In this document: positions 1-12,500 of the stretch, piece after piece | Layout: the number at the start of each line of letters is the position of its first letter | Numbering within the stretch: the stretch's first letter is position 1 | DNA from: Vanessa cardui | Taxonomy: Eukaryota > Arthropoda > Insecta > Lepidoptera > Nymphalidae | Length of the DNA stretch: 64,000 nt | Assembly: GCF_905220365.1 (NCBI RefSeq) | Contig: NC_061131.1 | Location: 11,259,318-11,323,317 of the forward strand | Direction: 5' to 3' | Position numbers and translations under genes: made by a program | Notes under the pieces: model-generated | Told to the model about the DNA's origin: nothing | Seen by the model: only the letters and a program-made list of their open reading frames with translations | Database searches by the model: none

Positions 1-2212
1 GTGCTCGACGCTCTAATAAAATAACTGAGACATTTACATCAGACAGTTTACACGATTCGCTTCAAAAATTCATTCAATGAAGAACACTTATATAGTTTTC
101 AAATTATATTTATCAATCTCAGAAGATTGATAGTATAAGTGAATCTTAATTAAAAATCGCAAGTTCAAAACTGCGCAAGTATCACCGAGTCTTTATAAAA
201 ATAATTCTTATAATGTAACAGCAAGTCTAAAATATAATCCTGACAAGTGTCTTTTGCAAATCTGAACTTCAGAATCTTGATGAAAAAAAATCAGAAACCT
301 AAAACTTTGACTACAAAGTTTTTACCCCAAAATATATTATTTATGGGCCATTTGATTTACCAGTTCAGTGAAAAAGTTTTGTTAATTAAAAAGATAGATT
401 AAGATTAAAATAATGGAATGTATTGTACATTCCAATAACAATAAATCATAAATGTGACGTGTAATAAAACAAAAATAGAAGAACATTAATGTGGTCAGGG
501 AATTGACAGTTCCCAAGCATTGTCCTAGTTCTGGTCGCATCGTATTAGTGTAAATGTAAGCCAACTTTAATTGTGTTTCCGTTTGCGGCCAAAATGTCGG
601 ACCCTGCCGAAACTCTTAACAATATCAGTGTCGGAATTTCGCTCAAGCGAAGGTTAATCCCTGAGATCTAGAGGCGAAGTTTTCGTGACAAATTGTAAAA
701 ATATTTCGTAGGGATAACGGAGTTCGCGGAAGACGAAAGTGCTGAGAAGTTTTACAGAGTTTCGGTGTCGGTTGCATGATAATACTGTCCCCTGCCATAT
801 GCTGTTGTCCTCTGGAAATGTTCCGTTAGGTATCGCATAACAATTGTTATATTTGTTAGTGCTAGTTTTCTGCACATTATTGGCGGGCTTATTCTACATT
901 AAAATTGTTATTTTTCTGGCATATTCTATTTAATTTACTTAAAATTCATGACAGTTCCATAATTAAAACGTTAAAATGATCACAATAAATTAATTTTTAC
1001 CGTAACAAATCCAATCGAATTGTTCTCATTTGTAACGAAATATAGTGTATAAGAAGAGATTCTGCGGCAAAGCGTTGATGTATAAAAATTGGTCTTTTTA
1101 AAAATAAAAGACTATTTTCTTAGTTATGAAATGAATAAAGAGAAAATGGTTATCTAAACGATAAGTCATTTAAAAATTAACATAAATTATGCAAATAATT
1201 TTAAAATGATGCTGAAGCTTTCACAGCCATGTGGCAGGTCGCTTATGAAATGGCCTCAATATTGCCTTTAAAAAGTCAGGGTAGCGGTCCCGGGACGAGC
1301 TGAAAGCTCGGCTTGTTACCAGAAATGAGTAATGGCTTCGGGAAATTGCGTTCCCTAATAACTTCTTTTCCGAGTTTTCAGTGTTGAGCCACCCAAATAA
1401 GGACGGACGGCAAATGCTGGCCGACTTCCTAATAAAAGTTGGTAATTTATGCTGTCACTTTGTTTTGATTTAAAGACTAGAATTAATCATTGTCACGCTT
1501 GATAGACGGTCATATTGAGTGAGACCTCGTTTACGATTAGAAAACTTCATCCGTGATATACTCGAATTATGATCTTTAAAATGTCATATTATTTTTTGCG
1601 TTGACAATGCCTTTGATTTAAAAAAAACCACGTTCGTTATTTAAACATATAGTTTTATAAAATAGCAGCCGTTCTATGTGAACTAACTAGTGTCCCCGGT
1701 GGATTTTTTCATCCGTAATATCTCAAGGACCATCCTGCCTTGTTCAAATCTTAGAGTTGTTACGAGTTGCGCTACCTACGTATGTCCGTTTGTTATTTTA
1801 TTTCTATGGTATCTATGTTTCTAAAAACCAGAAAGAACTGGTTTTCGTAAATAGAAATTCAAACAAATTTCCATATTTTCCTACAATTTTATATCTTAGG
1901 AATCTTATCTTTTAATCGTTAATATTGTGCACTGGTTAAGTTTGTACCTGTTTTCAGTCAGTTGATCGCTTTTTAAGTTTTAAAAAGTAGATTTATTAAT
2001 TAATACAATGAAACAACAATATTCAACTTTATTTATGAATTAAAACAATGAAAGAACGCATTTACATTAGATATGAAATATTATATTCATAAATCAAGAA
2101 AGCGTATTGTTCTAGTCCTAAATAAAATGGTGGTGTGTTAAGTCTCCTGTTTAAAAAAGATACTCGCCTTCTTTGTAATTTAATAATAAAAAATTAATTA
2201 TATTTATAACAA

Positions 2213-2446
2213 CAGTACTCAGTATTGTTGTGTTCCGGTTTGAAGGGTGAGTGAACCAGTGTAACTACAGGCACAAGGGACATAACATCTTAGTTCCCAA
2301 GGTTGGTGGCGCATTGACGATATAAGGAATAGTTAATATTTTTTTTTTCTATTTTTAATATATCTTACAGCGTCATTGTCTATGGGTGATGATAATCACA
2401 TACCATTAGGTGGACCATATATTCGTCCACGAAACTATTGAAAGAA
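2213..2446 (-). repeat. Dispersed lepidopteran repeat, family B, copy 1
   Basis: This is recognisably the reverse-complement relative of the copies at 26429-26655 and 59083-59380. It shares the blocks 'gggtgagtgaaccagtgtaac', 'acaggcacaagg', 'cattgtctatgggtgatg' and a 'ggtggac' end. Compared with those copies it carries about 20 extra T-rich bases in the middle, around 2338-2362. It has no coding content. Its class (SINE-like or Helitron-like) cannot be settled by eye. Confidence 0.75.
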
Positions 2447-5400
2447 AAAAAAAATATATTATACAATAAATGAAGTAAATGTTAACGAAAAATATATGAT
2501 ACTATGAATGTTATATCAGTTACAACATTCTCTCACAGACGGTCATTGGTAAGAAAATTATTGTATTACAAATTAATAGGTAAAATAAAACTTATTTGCA
2601 ACATATATAAGTCATTTAAATATACCTAACCTTTCAATACTAAAAATAACATTCTATGGCTCTCTAATACAATAAACTCTTTAGCGACTGGCTTCTAATA
2701 GCTCTCCCTCAAGCGAGGTGTAAGATCTCAGCGCGAGATAAAAGTGAGCTAAGATTAAATAACGCAAAAGTGTTAATTTAGCAGAGTCGCTCCATCATTT
2801 CTAGCTAATAAGAAAAGTAAAGTAAATCCGCAGCATTAATCTTGTTACTTGTCTCTGCGCGGCCGAATAACTTCCTAGCTGAACTCGTCTTATTAATATT
2901 TATCAAACTCTAGATAAATATAGGGAGATTACCCGCGCGGCAGTCAAATGTTCAGGTAATTAATAGATATATTGAATTACTCATAACTCGCTTATCAGAC
3001 AATAAGATACTGTCAATTCAAACGAGCTAATTAATTCTGACGAGATAGACTATTCCTCTTATTTGTGCTCGGATGCTGTAATAACAATTGCTGTCATCTT
3101 TACTCGTATTTTATTGATTTTAACTCAATTATCAGCACTACATTCCATTCCTCGGTAGAATTCTCAAACTTTCCTCTAAGCGAACAACTAGAAACTAGAA
3201 GGAGTTTTAAGATTTATAGGAGCACTTAATATTGTTTTTATACATCTAGCCTTCGATTCTATCCCTTCTTGGATTTTCTTCAACCACTATTTATGTATAT
3301 GGAATGTCTTCCAAGACTCTCTGAGAGTCTAGTGGATAGTTCAAGTACAAAAAGGTACAATCCTATAGTTTCTGTTTGGGTTATAAACTTTTATCAAACT
3401 AGGGTCGAAGTACCTAAATAAAAAAAGATTTACTTAATACTATTTAATTAAATGATATCTACATATAAGCATTTAATTTAGATTCCAACCGACCAATATA
3501 CTGTATACCTATTAAAATAATTACTAACATCTCTAAAGGTTCAAAATAGTGTTACGAGAGTAACCTTAGCCTTCAATACGGTGTTATGACATTTGATTCT
3601 ATATCATAATTTATATCACATTATTATTGCATATTATTAATAATTCAATAGAATTTACTTTATTATATACAATTATTATTGTAATTAATTGATCAATAAT
3701 GTGTAAAACTGTAATTAATATTATTTTATATGGCATAGCATTTAATACTGGCATGTAACACTTCATTATTATTTTAAATATTATTGAGCTGTCATTATAA
3801 AACAATGGGACGATAGCGGGGCAATCTAACAAAAGATAGAGACATTGAAGCATCATTGTAAAACGATAATATTATTTTGGTCCTCCCGAACTAACGAAAT
3901 TACATTAGCAAAACGTGTCCGACCATTTAAGTTTGATAAACCGTGTTTTGTTATTAATCTTATTTTTTTTGGGTTAATACTTTATGATAAGTACTGTAGA
4001 AAAGATACAACTTGTTATTGCTATTCTTTAAACATTAATTCTACCCTAACTTATAAATAGATATAACCTAAAGCTGTGTCCTCTGAAATTCTGGAAATCT
4101 AATAAATATTTAATACAAAGTTTTCATTTGTTTATTAAAATTTTCACAAATTTCATTTAAACGTAGAACGGAAATACCGTTCAAGTGAAAAAGCCTTTGA
4201 GTATTGTTAACAAAAATACACATCAATTGCTTCAACAAAAAAAACAACTTACTTTTAAATAAATGAATTATAATTTAATGAAATAAAAACTGGCCACAAT
4301 GGCTACTGAAGGAAGTCATCGTTCGTCCTTTTTTCTACACATCCATTGTGTTAAGTTTAAGTTCTCCATACAACTAACATTTATTACTACATATGACTCA
4401 CGGGGAAAATGATCCAGTTCTTCCTTGGTATCGAAATAGATAATCTACTTACCCGTCATATTCGCATCGTTCAAGAAATTCGTAATATTAATATTTATTC
4501 AATATCTTTTTCATATTTATACGGAGCACGAAAATATAATATGCGATTATTCTAATTTATTTCTGTCATTTACTTTTTACATGAAATCAAAACGAATGAC
4601 AGTTTATCGCAAAATATATTCAATGTAACACCATTAAAAATTTGAACGTGAACTTGCCCAACGATTTCTCTTATATATTACTTATTTCAAATATATTTTT
4701 ATCTCTTTAAATAATCTACAACATGTCTCTCTTGAAAGTAATGATTATCATGCTGTGAAAGTTTCATTCAAATTAGTGCAAACAAGGACAATGTTTCGAC
4801 TGCTGAGATATAAATATCTGTTTTCTGACGTATTAGTATTACTAAACATATGTATATATTATATGCGTATCTTAATATTTAATATGAAGTTATCCCACAG
4901 AATAATATGAATTGAATGTGTTCCAACAAAACATATCATATATTGCACGTCATTTTTCACAATTCAAAGGAATATTATATTCCAAGTTTTACCAATATTC
5001 AATAACAGTTTGAATGTAGTTTGTATAAAATTACTACAAAGTTCGATACGGACAATATTTAGTTCAACAATAGGAGGAAATTTTATTTTCCACGTTCCAA
5101 CACAATGTATCATGAACTCCGAGAGGGCTCCTATAGGAGATTCACAAGTCACAAGTTTTCCTATAACGAAGTTAGAACAAACAAGTGGGGACTGGTGGTA
5201 ACGTCATTACATGGTGCTCGTTAGTGGCGCTTCTGATCTCGTCCAATCCACTTCATTCGCCTCGATTGTGAACATTTTATTGTGTTACGAGCACCGTCTG
5301 CAGCGCCCGACCATCCGCTTCGCATGCGAACATAAAAATGTACGAATGAAAACTTTTTACTCAAACTATTTTGCTTTTTTTAATTTTATATTTACAACAA

Positions 5401-5509
5401 TTAATATTTTTAAACATACAAACAGTGACCTGTGAACTTTGCTAAACAAAAACGAAGGCATATTGCCTGAGGCGAAACATTTTGTCTTTTACCGATTAAT
5501 GGGTTTGCA

Positions 5510-5648
5510 CCTGGCAGAATTTCGTAAGATATTTTCTTTCACAGCCGAACACGAGGTAAATAATTAACGAATGATCTTGCCAAGCTTCACAAATTAGTAA
5601 ATATTGTTGCTTCAAAACCGTAGTCATCGGTTAAGATTCACGTATTAC
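5510..5648 (-). repeat. Decayed tRNA-derived SINE fragment (family A)
   Basis: The order of short blocks matches the better SINE copies read on the minus strand: 'tggcagaatttc', 'ttttctttcac', 'gccgaacacgag', then 'tcatcggttaagattcacg'. The body is truncated and diverged, so this is an old fragment. Confidence 0.5.
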
Positions 5649-7435
5649 ATACCGCGTCATTAATAATGAGTTCTGGTCATTCATATATATTTTTAAATAG
5701 GTATGTGAATAAAATTCATTTATTTACCGAAACACATTTTCACACTCTCACTGAAGTAAGTTTCCAGTGTTATCGCGCAGTCATATGTCATGTATGTAGG
5801 TACTGGTTTATAATTCAGTGCATGCAAAGAGCTATTCGTCTAGTACTCAGGAAAATGTTTTAAAATACACATATTACTTTTAAAATTATCGTTTATTTCA
5901 GTTAATAGTGTGGTGGAAAGTCTAAAACCACACAGTGATGAGGCTTTCGCCCAAAAATAGGCTATTTATAGTCCATTCCAATGACAAGAGGAAACATTCA
6001 AAACATACCGTATTTTTCAATATCACAAGTGTTTTGTTGATAATTCCACTATAAGATTAACTACAAACAGTTCTTGATTAATATATCTTCATTTGTAATA
6101 CAACAATATTTCACTAAACTACATAAATCCACTTTTATTTCACTTCCAAAGTAACGAAAACAGTTTTGTCGACATTCAAGACGCCATTTCTCGATGACGA
6201 ACATTAAAAATAGAGGCCTCAACTAGGCATGTTCGCTAAACGAATGTAGATGAATGAATTTATACAGATAAAAAATATATTATTTTAGTTTTAAAATTCA
6301 TTATAGATATTTTTTTTTAAATATATTTATTTAATTGGTTGTAATATATAATATGAATTATTTATTAGAAAACGTAAAAAGTTACCTAACGATAGATAAA
6401 AAAGTTATTTTTATACAGTAAGGTTTTTACATAAAAATAATATTTTTACCAAAAATGTTAAAATAATTATTTTACTTAAAAATAATCTCTTATCTCGAAA
6501 TGTAGATCAGTTTTGTGCATAGAAATTTTATAGTTTTGAAAATAATACAATGTTAAGAAAGACATTCGTCTCTCATCTTTCGTATCATGTGCACGGATGC
6601 ATATTCGGAATTCTCTGAAGTTTTTTATTACGACCTGACTTTGTTTAAACGGAAAATTACTTTTAAAATCAAAAAAAATATATCGTTCTTTAGCATTAAT
6701 TACCCATTCATTCAATTATTTTCACCTCACTAGTCGAACGAAAATGACATATCAATTCAAGGTCAAAGTTGTTTATTTACCTTTTCTCTTCTTCCCATTG
6801 GAATAGACTATACTACAGTAAAGAAAGTTAGCAATCGAAATACGTGCTAAATTACGATAATCCAGAAACATGCAACATAAAACTTCATTACTGCAAGATT
6901 CCTGTATCAAAGTATCAATCAATCAATAAGGAAAAGAAATTCAGATACATTAGAATTGAAACTTAATATTTGCATTATATTATTTTTATTTGCATTGTCT
7001 TTGTCGTTAATTTCTTCATCAAATAACAAATATCTCGAAACTTCGCTTAAAAATGTTTGTATATAGAACATACCTCAGTACTGTAAATTCAATAAAAATT
7101 CTCACAGTGTAGACACGCTGTAACATCAATATATCACCCGGACGTATAACACTGATATACCGCCAGCACGTGAGTACTTTATGATACTGTCTCTTTACTT
7201 AGCTCTTTTTACACGACTCAAACTTACCTCATGAATAAAATTAGACACCATTTCACCAGAATAAGGATTTGTTCATTTGACAGTCATTTGAATAATAACA
7301 ACATTGGTTTTATGTTTTTATTAGAATCAATTCAAAGATGAATAAAAACAACAGATGATATTTATACTACCCACTAATTAGATATCGTAACTGTCGTACA
7401 TTAAGATTGTTATCCAGACGTACTAACCGTACTTT

Positions 7436-7680
7436 CATACTAATATTATAAATGCCAATGTAACTATATATGTATGTTTGTCTCACTTTCACTCTAATAC
7501 TCCTGGATCGATTTAAATGAAATTTGGTAAATAAATAGTTTTAGAGCCCGAGAATGGACATAGGCTACTTTTTTGGAAACAAAGAGAACAGACCTCTTTG
7601 TATACCAATCATTGACGTAATATTTTAAGTTCATTTGTAAATATATTCATATTCTACGCGAGCAAAGCCGCGGGTAATAT
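7436..7680 (+). repeat. Dispersed lepidopteran repeat, family D, copy 1
   Basis: The copy begins near 'tactaatattataaatgc', passes through 'gatttaaatgaaatttggta' and 'ggacataggctactttt', and ends 'gcaaagccgcggg'. The same block order recurs at 14206-14410. This signature is common in butterfly and moth genomes as a non-coding transposon remnant. No open reading frame remains. Confidence 0.65.
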
Positions 7681-9435
7681 AGGTATATGCATAAATCCGT
7701 GAGCGAATTATTGTAAATTCGTACAACAAATTCTGAAGCTTAGATCTCACAGTTAGCTGACAATTAGTTATGTACACTTACCTCAAACTTCCGATCGCTG
7801 ATCAAAGTTAAATTAACTAATTTGACTTAAAGCTGTATAATCATTGGTCGGATGCAACCAATGACGAAATCGATGCCCAATGAGCGTTCAGTATTTAGTC
7901 AGATTTACTAATCGGGCCATAATATGAATTATTATTGGCCATTAGCAGCTGTTGACATTAATTGGTAACCAATGAGAATTCTCTGATTGTTAAATCCTTA
8001 ATTATTACAGGTTATCGAAAAATTCTGAATTTTCTGATAATTTCAGAAACTTTTGTAACAGCTGACGTTATAGGCGCGATCGCCGCAATGATATTGCATT
8101 TATCAAGTGACGTACAAACCATAAATAATCAGTTATATTTCAGCGGGTAATTTTAATCATTTTGGAAGTGAGTAAGTTTCAATTAAAGGACTATTTTGAT
8201 AAATTTTTAACTATAATTAGTAACCAAAGATATGCTATTTGTTTTAATAAAAACCTATCCCCAAAAATGTAATTTAATCTATTTATCTTATTAAAGTAAC
8301 TCTGCACTCAATGAAAAGACAGAAATATCAGGAACTATTTCTTCGATAGATATAGTTTCTTTTTTTAAATACGTAAGTTTTTGTAAGTTATATTTTTAAT
8401 CTGTCACCACGATACTACAAAAATTTTGACATAAAAATAACAAAAGTAAAAAAAATCAATACTGATATACATATATCGAGAATACAGTGATCTGTGTTTA
8501 CATATTTTAATTTATGTATTTTCGTTGGTTGATTTGTCAATGGCGACGTCTTATATGTATGATTAAAAATTATAAACTGGGAACAACTCTATTCCCATTT
8601 AACAGCATTAGAAAGTAGGTGTTAAAATACGGGGCAGCGTTGTAGCTTCGATAAATCAAGTTATTCCTATATAACACTGATATAGTACCAGAACGTGGGC
8701 ACTTTACAGCCCGAGTTTCTAAGTTTTATACACACTAAGTTTTCTTGTTAAATGACTGCGGGAATGCCTTTTGAACCTTGAAGTATGTTATCGACTAAAG
8801 TTATCGGTATACGATTTTGATTAAACTTTTCAAAAGTTATTTCTTAAGGATCCAGTGTTCTTTTAGTGAACTCCTACACATGGTATAGATAGAACTGAGG
8901 AGTAGGACACACTAGTGAAAACCAGCACACAACCCACTGTGTATATACACTAGTTGTCATGGCGATCGGTTAAATGATAAAAGTTGTGGTGCTACATCTA
9001 AAATTGCCATCTAATCGGACGTCACCACAAAGAGAAATCTTTTCCCTGATAATACTTCTATATATATGCCAACTTATACAGCGATCAGTCAAATAGTGTC
9101 GAATTATACTATATATAGATATTCCATGTTTATATTTAATTTTAAAGATAAATCATTAGCATTTCATCTATATGTATTTTAATCAAAATACTTTTTATTT
9201 GAGGTTTATTTATTAAATATATTTTATTAAAGGAATATTTCAGCATTACAATGAGGCACTTTTTTTCAAATGTTTTACGCAAGCACCATGCCAGAAGTTT
9301 ATCTTGTATGAGTGTCACATTCAGCGACTATAAACTGTGTAATGCGAGCGTCAAGTGCGTGCAGCACTTAGCGCGCTTAACATACACATACATATAACAT
9401 ACATATATTTTTAATGTTTATCTCGCTTGCTTCAG

Positions 9436-9557
9436 GGAGTTTCGACTAGTGCTGCAGCCAGACCCGAGCTCCGTTTTCGCGGAGGGCGTGCAGTTCCACT
9501 CCTCGGCCGGACCCATAGACTACAACACCGCCCATGTCTACTCAGGGAAGCTAGAAG
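9436..9557 (+). CDS. Kul: Kul exon: prodomain, first recognised exon
   Basis: The acceptor is 'gcttgcttcag' and the donor 'gaag/gtaatc'. The exon starts with the last base of a split codon and ends one base into the next, which joins exactly to 13381. It encodes an ADAM10-type prodomain strand (EFRLVLQPD, then GPIDYNTAHVYSGKLE). It is GC-richer than its flanks. No signal peptide is encoded, so at least one coding exon lies upstream. Confidence 0.88.
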
Positions 9558-12500
9558 GTAATCGATTGATAATATTAAAAATAGAAATGTTGTCTTCGTG
9601 TTAATTTTATACTATAAATATTTCCTACGGATCAATTTAACCGCCACTCTTAAGGAGGACTATTGAATGTGCGTAAACCCAGGAGCAATCTCTATTCCCA
9701 TAAAATCAGATGTGTCACCAAATCCGACACGATATAGGAAATAGTTCAAGTTTACATTAATATAATAATAATATATTTATAAGAAATTAATTAAGAATTA
9801 TACAATGTCACAATACATTTCGTTTTCGTAAATAATTTGGTGTATGTACAGATCATTGATTTAATTTAGTTTTATTGTACGTTTTAATTAAGTCGAGTCA
9901 ACCAAATCAACGGGATGAAAGCAAAGAGCGCCGGAACCTCTATTGACACGTCAATTTATTCCTACAAATATAATTAACGAATTTAAATAATGTACTCTTT
10001 GATTAACTTTAGTAATACTTATATAGTTCTCAAACATCTTTTACGGTCTTATATATCATTGATATTAATAATATTTTGTAATATTAAACAGGAGCTAAGA
10101 TGGCCCAGTGGTGTGAGTTAGTGGTTCATTTCGGGATATATATGTGTGTGTGTGCTTAATTTACATTTATAATTCATCTCGTGCTCGGCGATGAAGGAAA
10201 ATATCGTGAGGAAACCTAATTTCATCGAAATTCTGACTCGTGTGCATTCCACCAACCCGCATTGGAACAGCGTGGTGGAAAATGTTCCAAACCCTCGTGG
10301 GAGAGGAGGCCTTAGCCCAGTAGTGGGAAATTCACAGGCTGTTACTGTTACTGTTAATCAAGTGTATAGAAAGTCCATTTCAAACCTGCAATGACTACAA
10401 TGAAATTAAATTAATATCAACCGATACATTAGTTTGTAAGATTGTTTAACGTATCTATGCTACTCCTTAATATTTTTTAATGAAATTGAAATGCCTTCAG
10501 ATAATCTATGAACCCACGAAAAATTACACCCAAATACTTTCAAATCCGAATAACAGCTTCTTAAATTAATTCTGATTTCAAAATTCAAATGTAAAGCGGT
10601 ATAATACTCAGAATACATTAAAAAAAACAATAACTTAGAGATTATTTTTTTAATCATAGTTAAAACATCACTAAAAAGTTGAAGATAAGGATTGCATGTG
10701 TAGAAGTATAGATTATTTATGTGTCTGATCGTCAATTTCACGTTGTATGCCTTGTATGCCAATGAATTATTCATGACACGGCATATTACCCCAATTTACA
10801 GTTTGATTAGAATGTATTCGTATGTGTTGATTACTTGATTAGATGCATGTGGCATTTATGTCTCCGTGTAATTAAACATGATTTATGACAAATTTAGCAT
10901 CAAGTCCAGTCGAATAAATAACAGACATTCAGGTGATTTTGGGCGGACAATTTCCGACGAAATATCATTACCATTGAATTTACAAATGTTATAAATAATA
11001 CAAATATTTAACACAACCATCAATTATCATTGCACATACTTACAGTTTTAACACATACATGCACGATATACACAATACAGTATAGACCATTTAACTAATT
11101 TATAGATATTTATAATGAAAAAAATAAAAAAATAAAGTTAATTAAAACGGAATCTAAAATATAATTTTGTTATTATTATTTTTATATTAAGATTAAATTT
11201 ATCTCAAATTGATTTCAAAAAGTTTTTTGAAATTTATTAGGGATTTAAAATGTTTTTATATAGCGTATAATAATGTCGGAATACATTAGCGCATGATATT
11301 CGAGCGTAAATATTTATTAAAACTTAAATAACAAAGACAATATAAACTTACTAACTACTTAAACTATATTAAAAATAATAATGATACTTATAATACATCT
11401 AATAATAAAATTAAAAACTTACGAACTACTTTTCTAAATTTAATAAATGACAACAGTCAAATGATATTCGTCCCAAAATGTTCCTTGTTTTCGGAGAGCA
11501 TACAATAATCTGTTATAATTAACTTCAAACGACTCCTTAAATCTTACCCTTCCATATTTCGGGTCTGTCAAGATAATAAATTAGGACGAGAAGAAACTTC
11601 AGTATTCTGTACCAAACTTAATAAAACGAAATTACGAGGTGCGACCCATCTGGTACATTCGAGACAAAGTGAATTTTGATGAAATTAGTTCACAAGTTTA
11701 ATGGAGTATGCTTCTTGAGAGTTTGACTTAACTTGTCTTCAACAACACACAACTCATTTAAATATTGATACACATTACAATTAAACAGCCTCCAGTATGC
11801 GTCGAGACGTACTTTTCGCGGTTCCGTATGTACGCAGAAGTTTAATAAAATTTGTTGTAAATTCCTGTAGAATATGATAACAGTACAATAGATATACAGT
11901 AAATTTCCCACTGCTGGGCTAAGGCCACCTCGTCCTTCGAGGTGAAGATATGAGCATAATCCACCATGCTGTTCCAATGCGGGTTGGTGGATACACATGT
12001 GGCAGAATTACGTTGAAATTAGTGACATACAGGTTTCCTTGCGATGTTTTCATTCACCGCCGAGCACGAAATAAGTTATAAACACAAATTAAGCACGTGC
12101 AAAATCAGCGGTGTTTACCTGGGTTTGAAGCCGGAATCATCAGTTAGACTGCTCGCGTTCTAACGACTTAGCCATTTCGGCTATCCATAAAGTATGACAA
12201 TGCCTGCGATTTTTTGGGTTTATTTTGTGTTTTTTGTTATTTAATAAACAATAAAAGATTTACAATTTTGTTACTGTGTGTTGTTGCATTGCTCATTCCT
12301 CTTACTAACTAGTTAGCTATTTAAGATGCATACATTAATTAACTATCACACTATATTCCATTAGAACCACAAGCGGACAATAGCCTTATATTGAATTAGT
12401 CAAATGACAGCGAATTGACGCGATATCGTTGGTCGAAAGCTTGATTAATCTGTGATATTTAAATTGGTTTTACAACAAAATGGCGAATAGAACGTGAAAC

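Larger units (their letters stand above)
1..9435. other. Non-coding flank / probable 5' intron of the ADAM10-like gene
   Basis: No exon with convincing coding potential was found on either strand. The sequence is AT-rich with a few more GC-balanced islands at about 560-880, 1210-1440, 2690-2960 and 5190-5340. Because the first recognised Kul exon at 9436 starts in mid-prodomain, most of this stretch is probably intron. I looked for the missing signal-peptide exon and did not recognise it. Repeat copies inside are listed separately. Short open frames here lack family features and usable splice context. Confidence 0.6.

Noticed and set aside
5211..5435. 74-codon frame beginning in a GC-richer block, considered as a Kul signal-peptide exon
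   Set aside because: No hydrophobic signal sequence at its start and no donor giving the phase needed to join 9436.
7222..7795. Two strong minus-strand donor matches (AG/GTAAGT) at about 7228 and 7781
   Set aside because: No acceptor, coding frame or polyadenylation signal could be paired with them; possible antisense transcript but unsupported.
10191..10394. 67-codon plus-strand frame in a Kul intron
   Set aside because: It is the translated body of a SINE copy (10091-10356) and has the same block order as the two other SINE copies.
11690..11998. 102-codon minus-strand frame
   Set aside because: Its start region is the SINE at 11897-12184 and the rest is AT-rich intron; no domain or splice logic.
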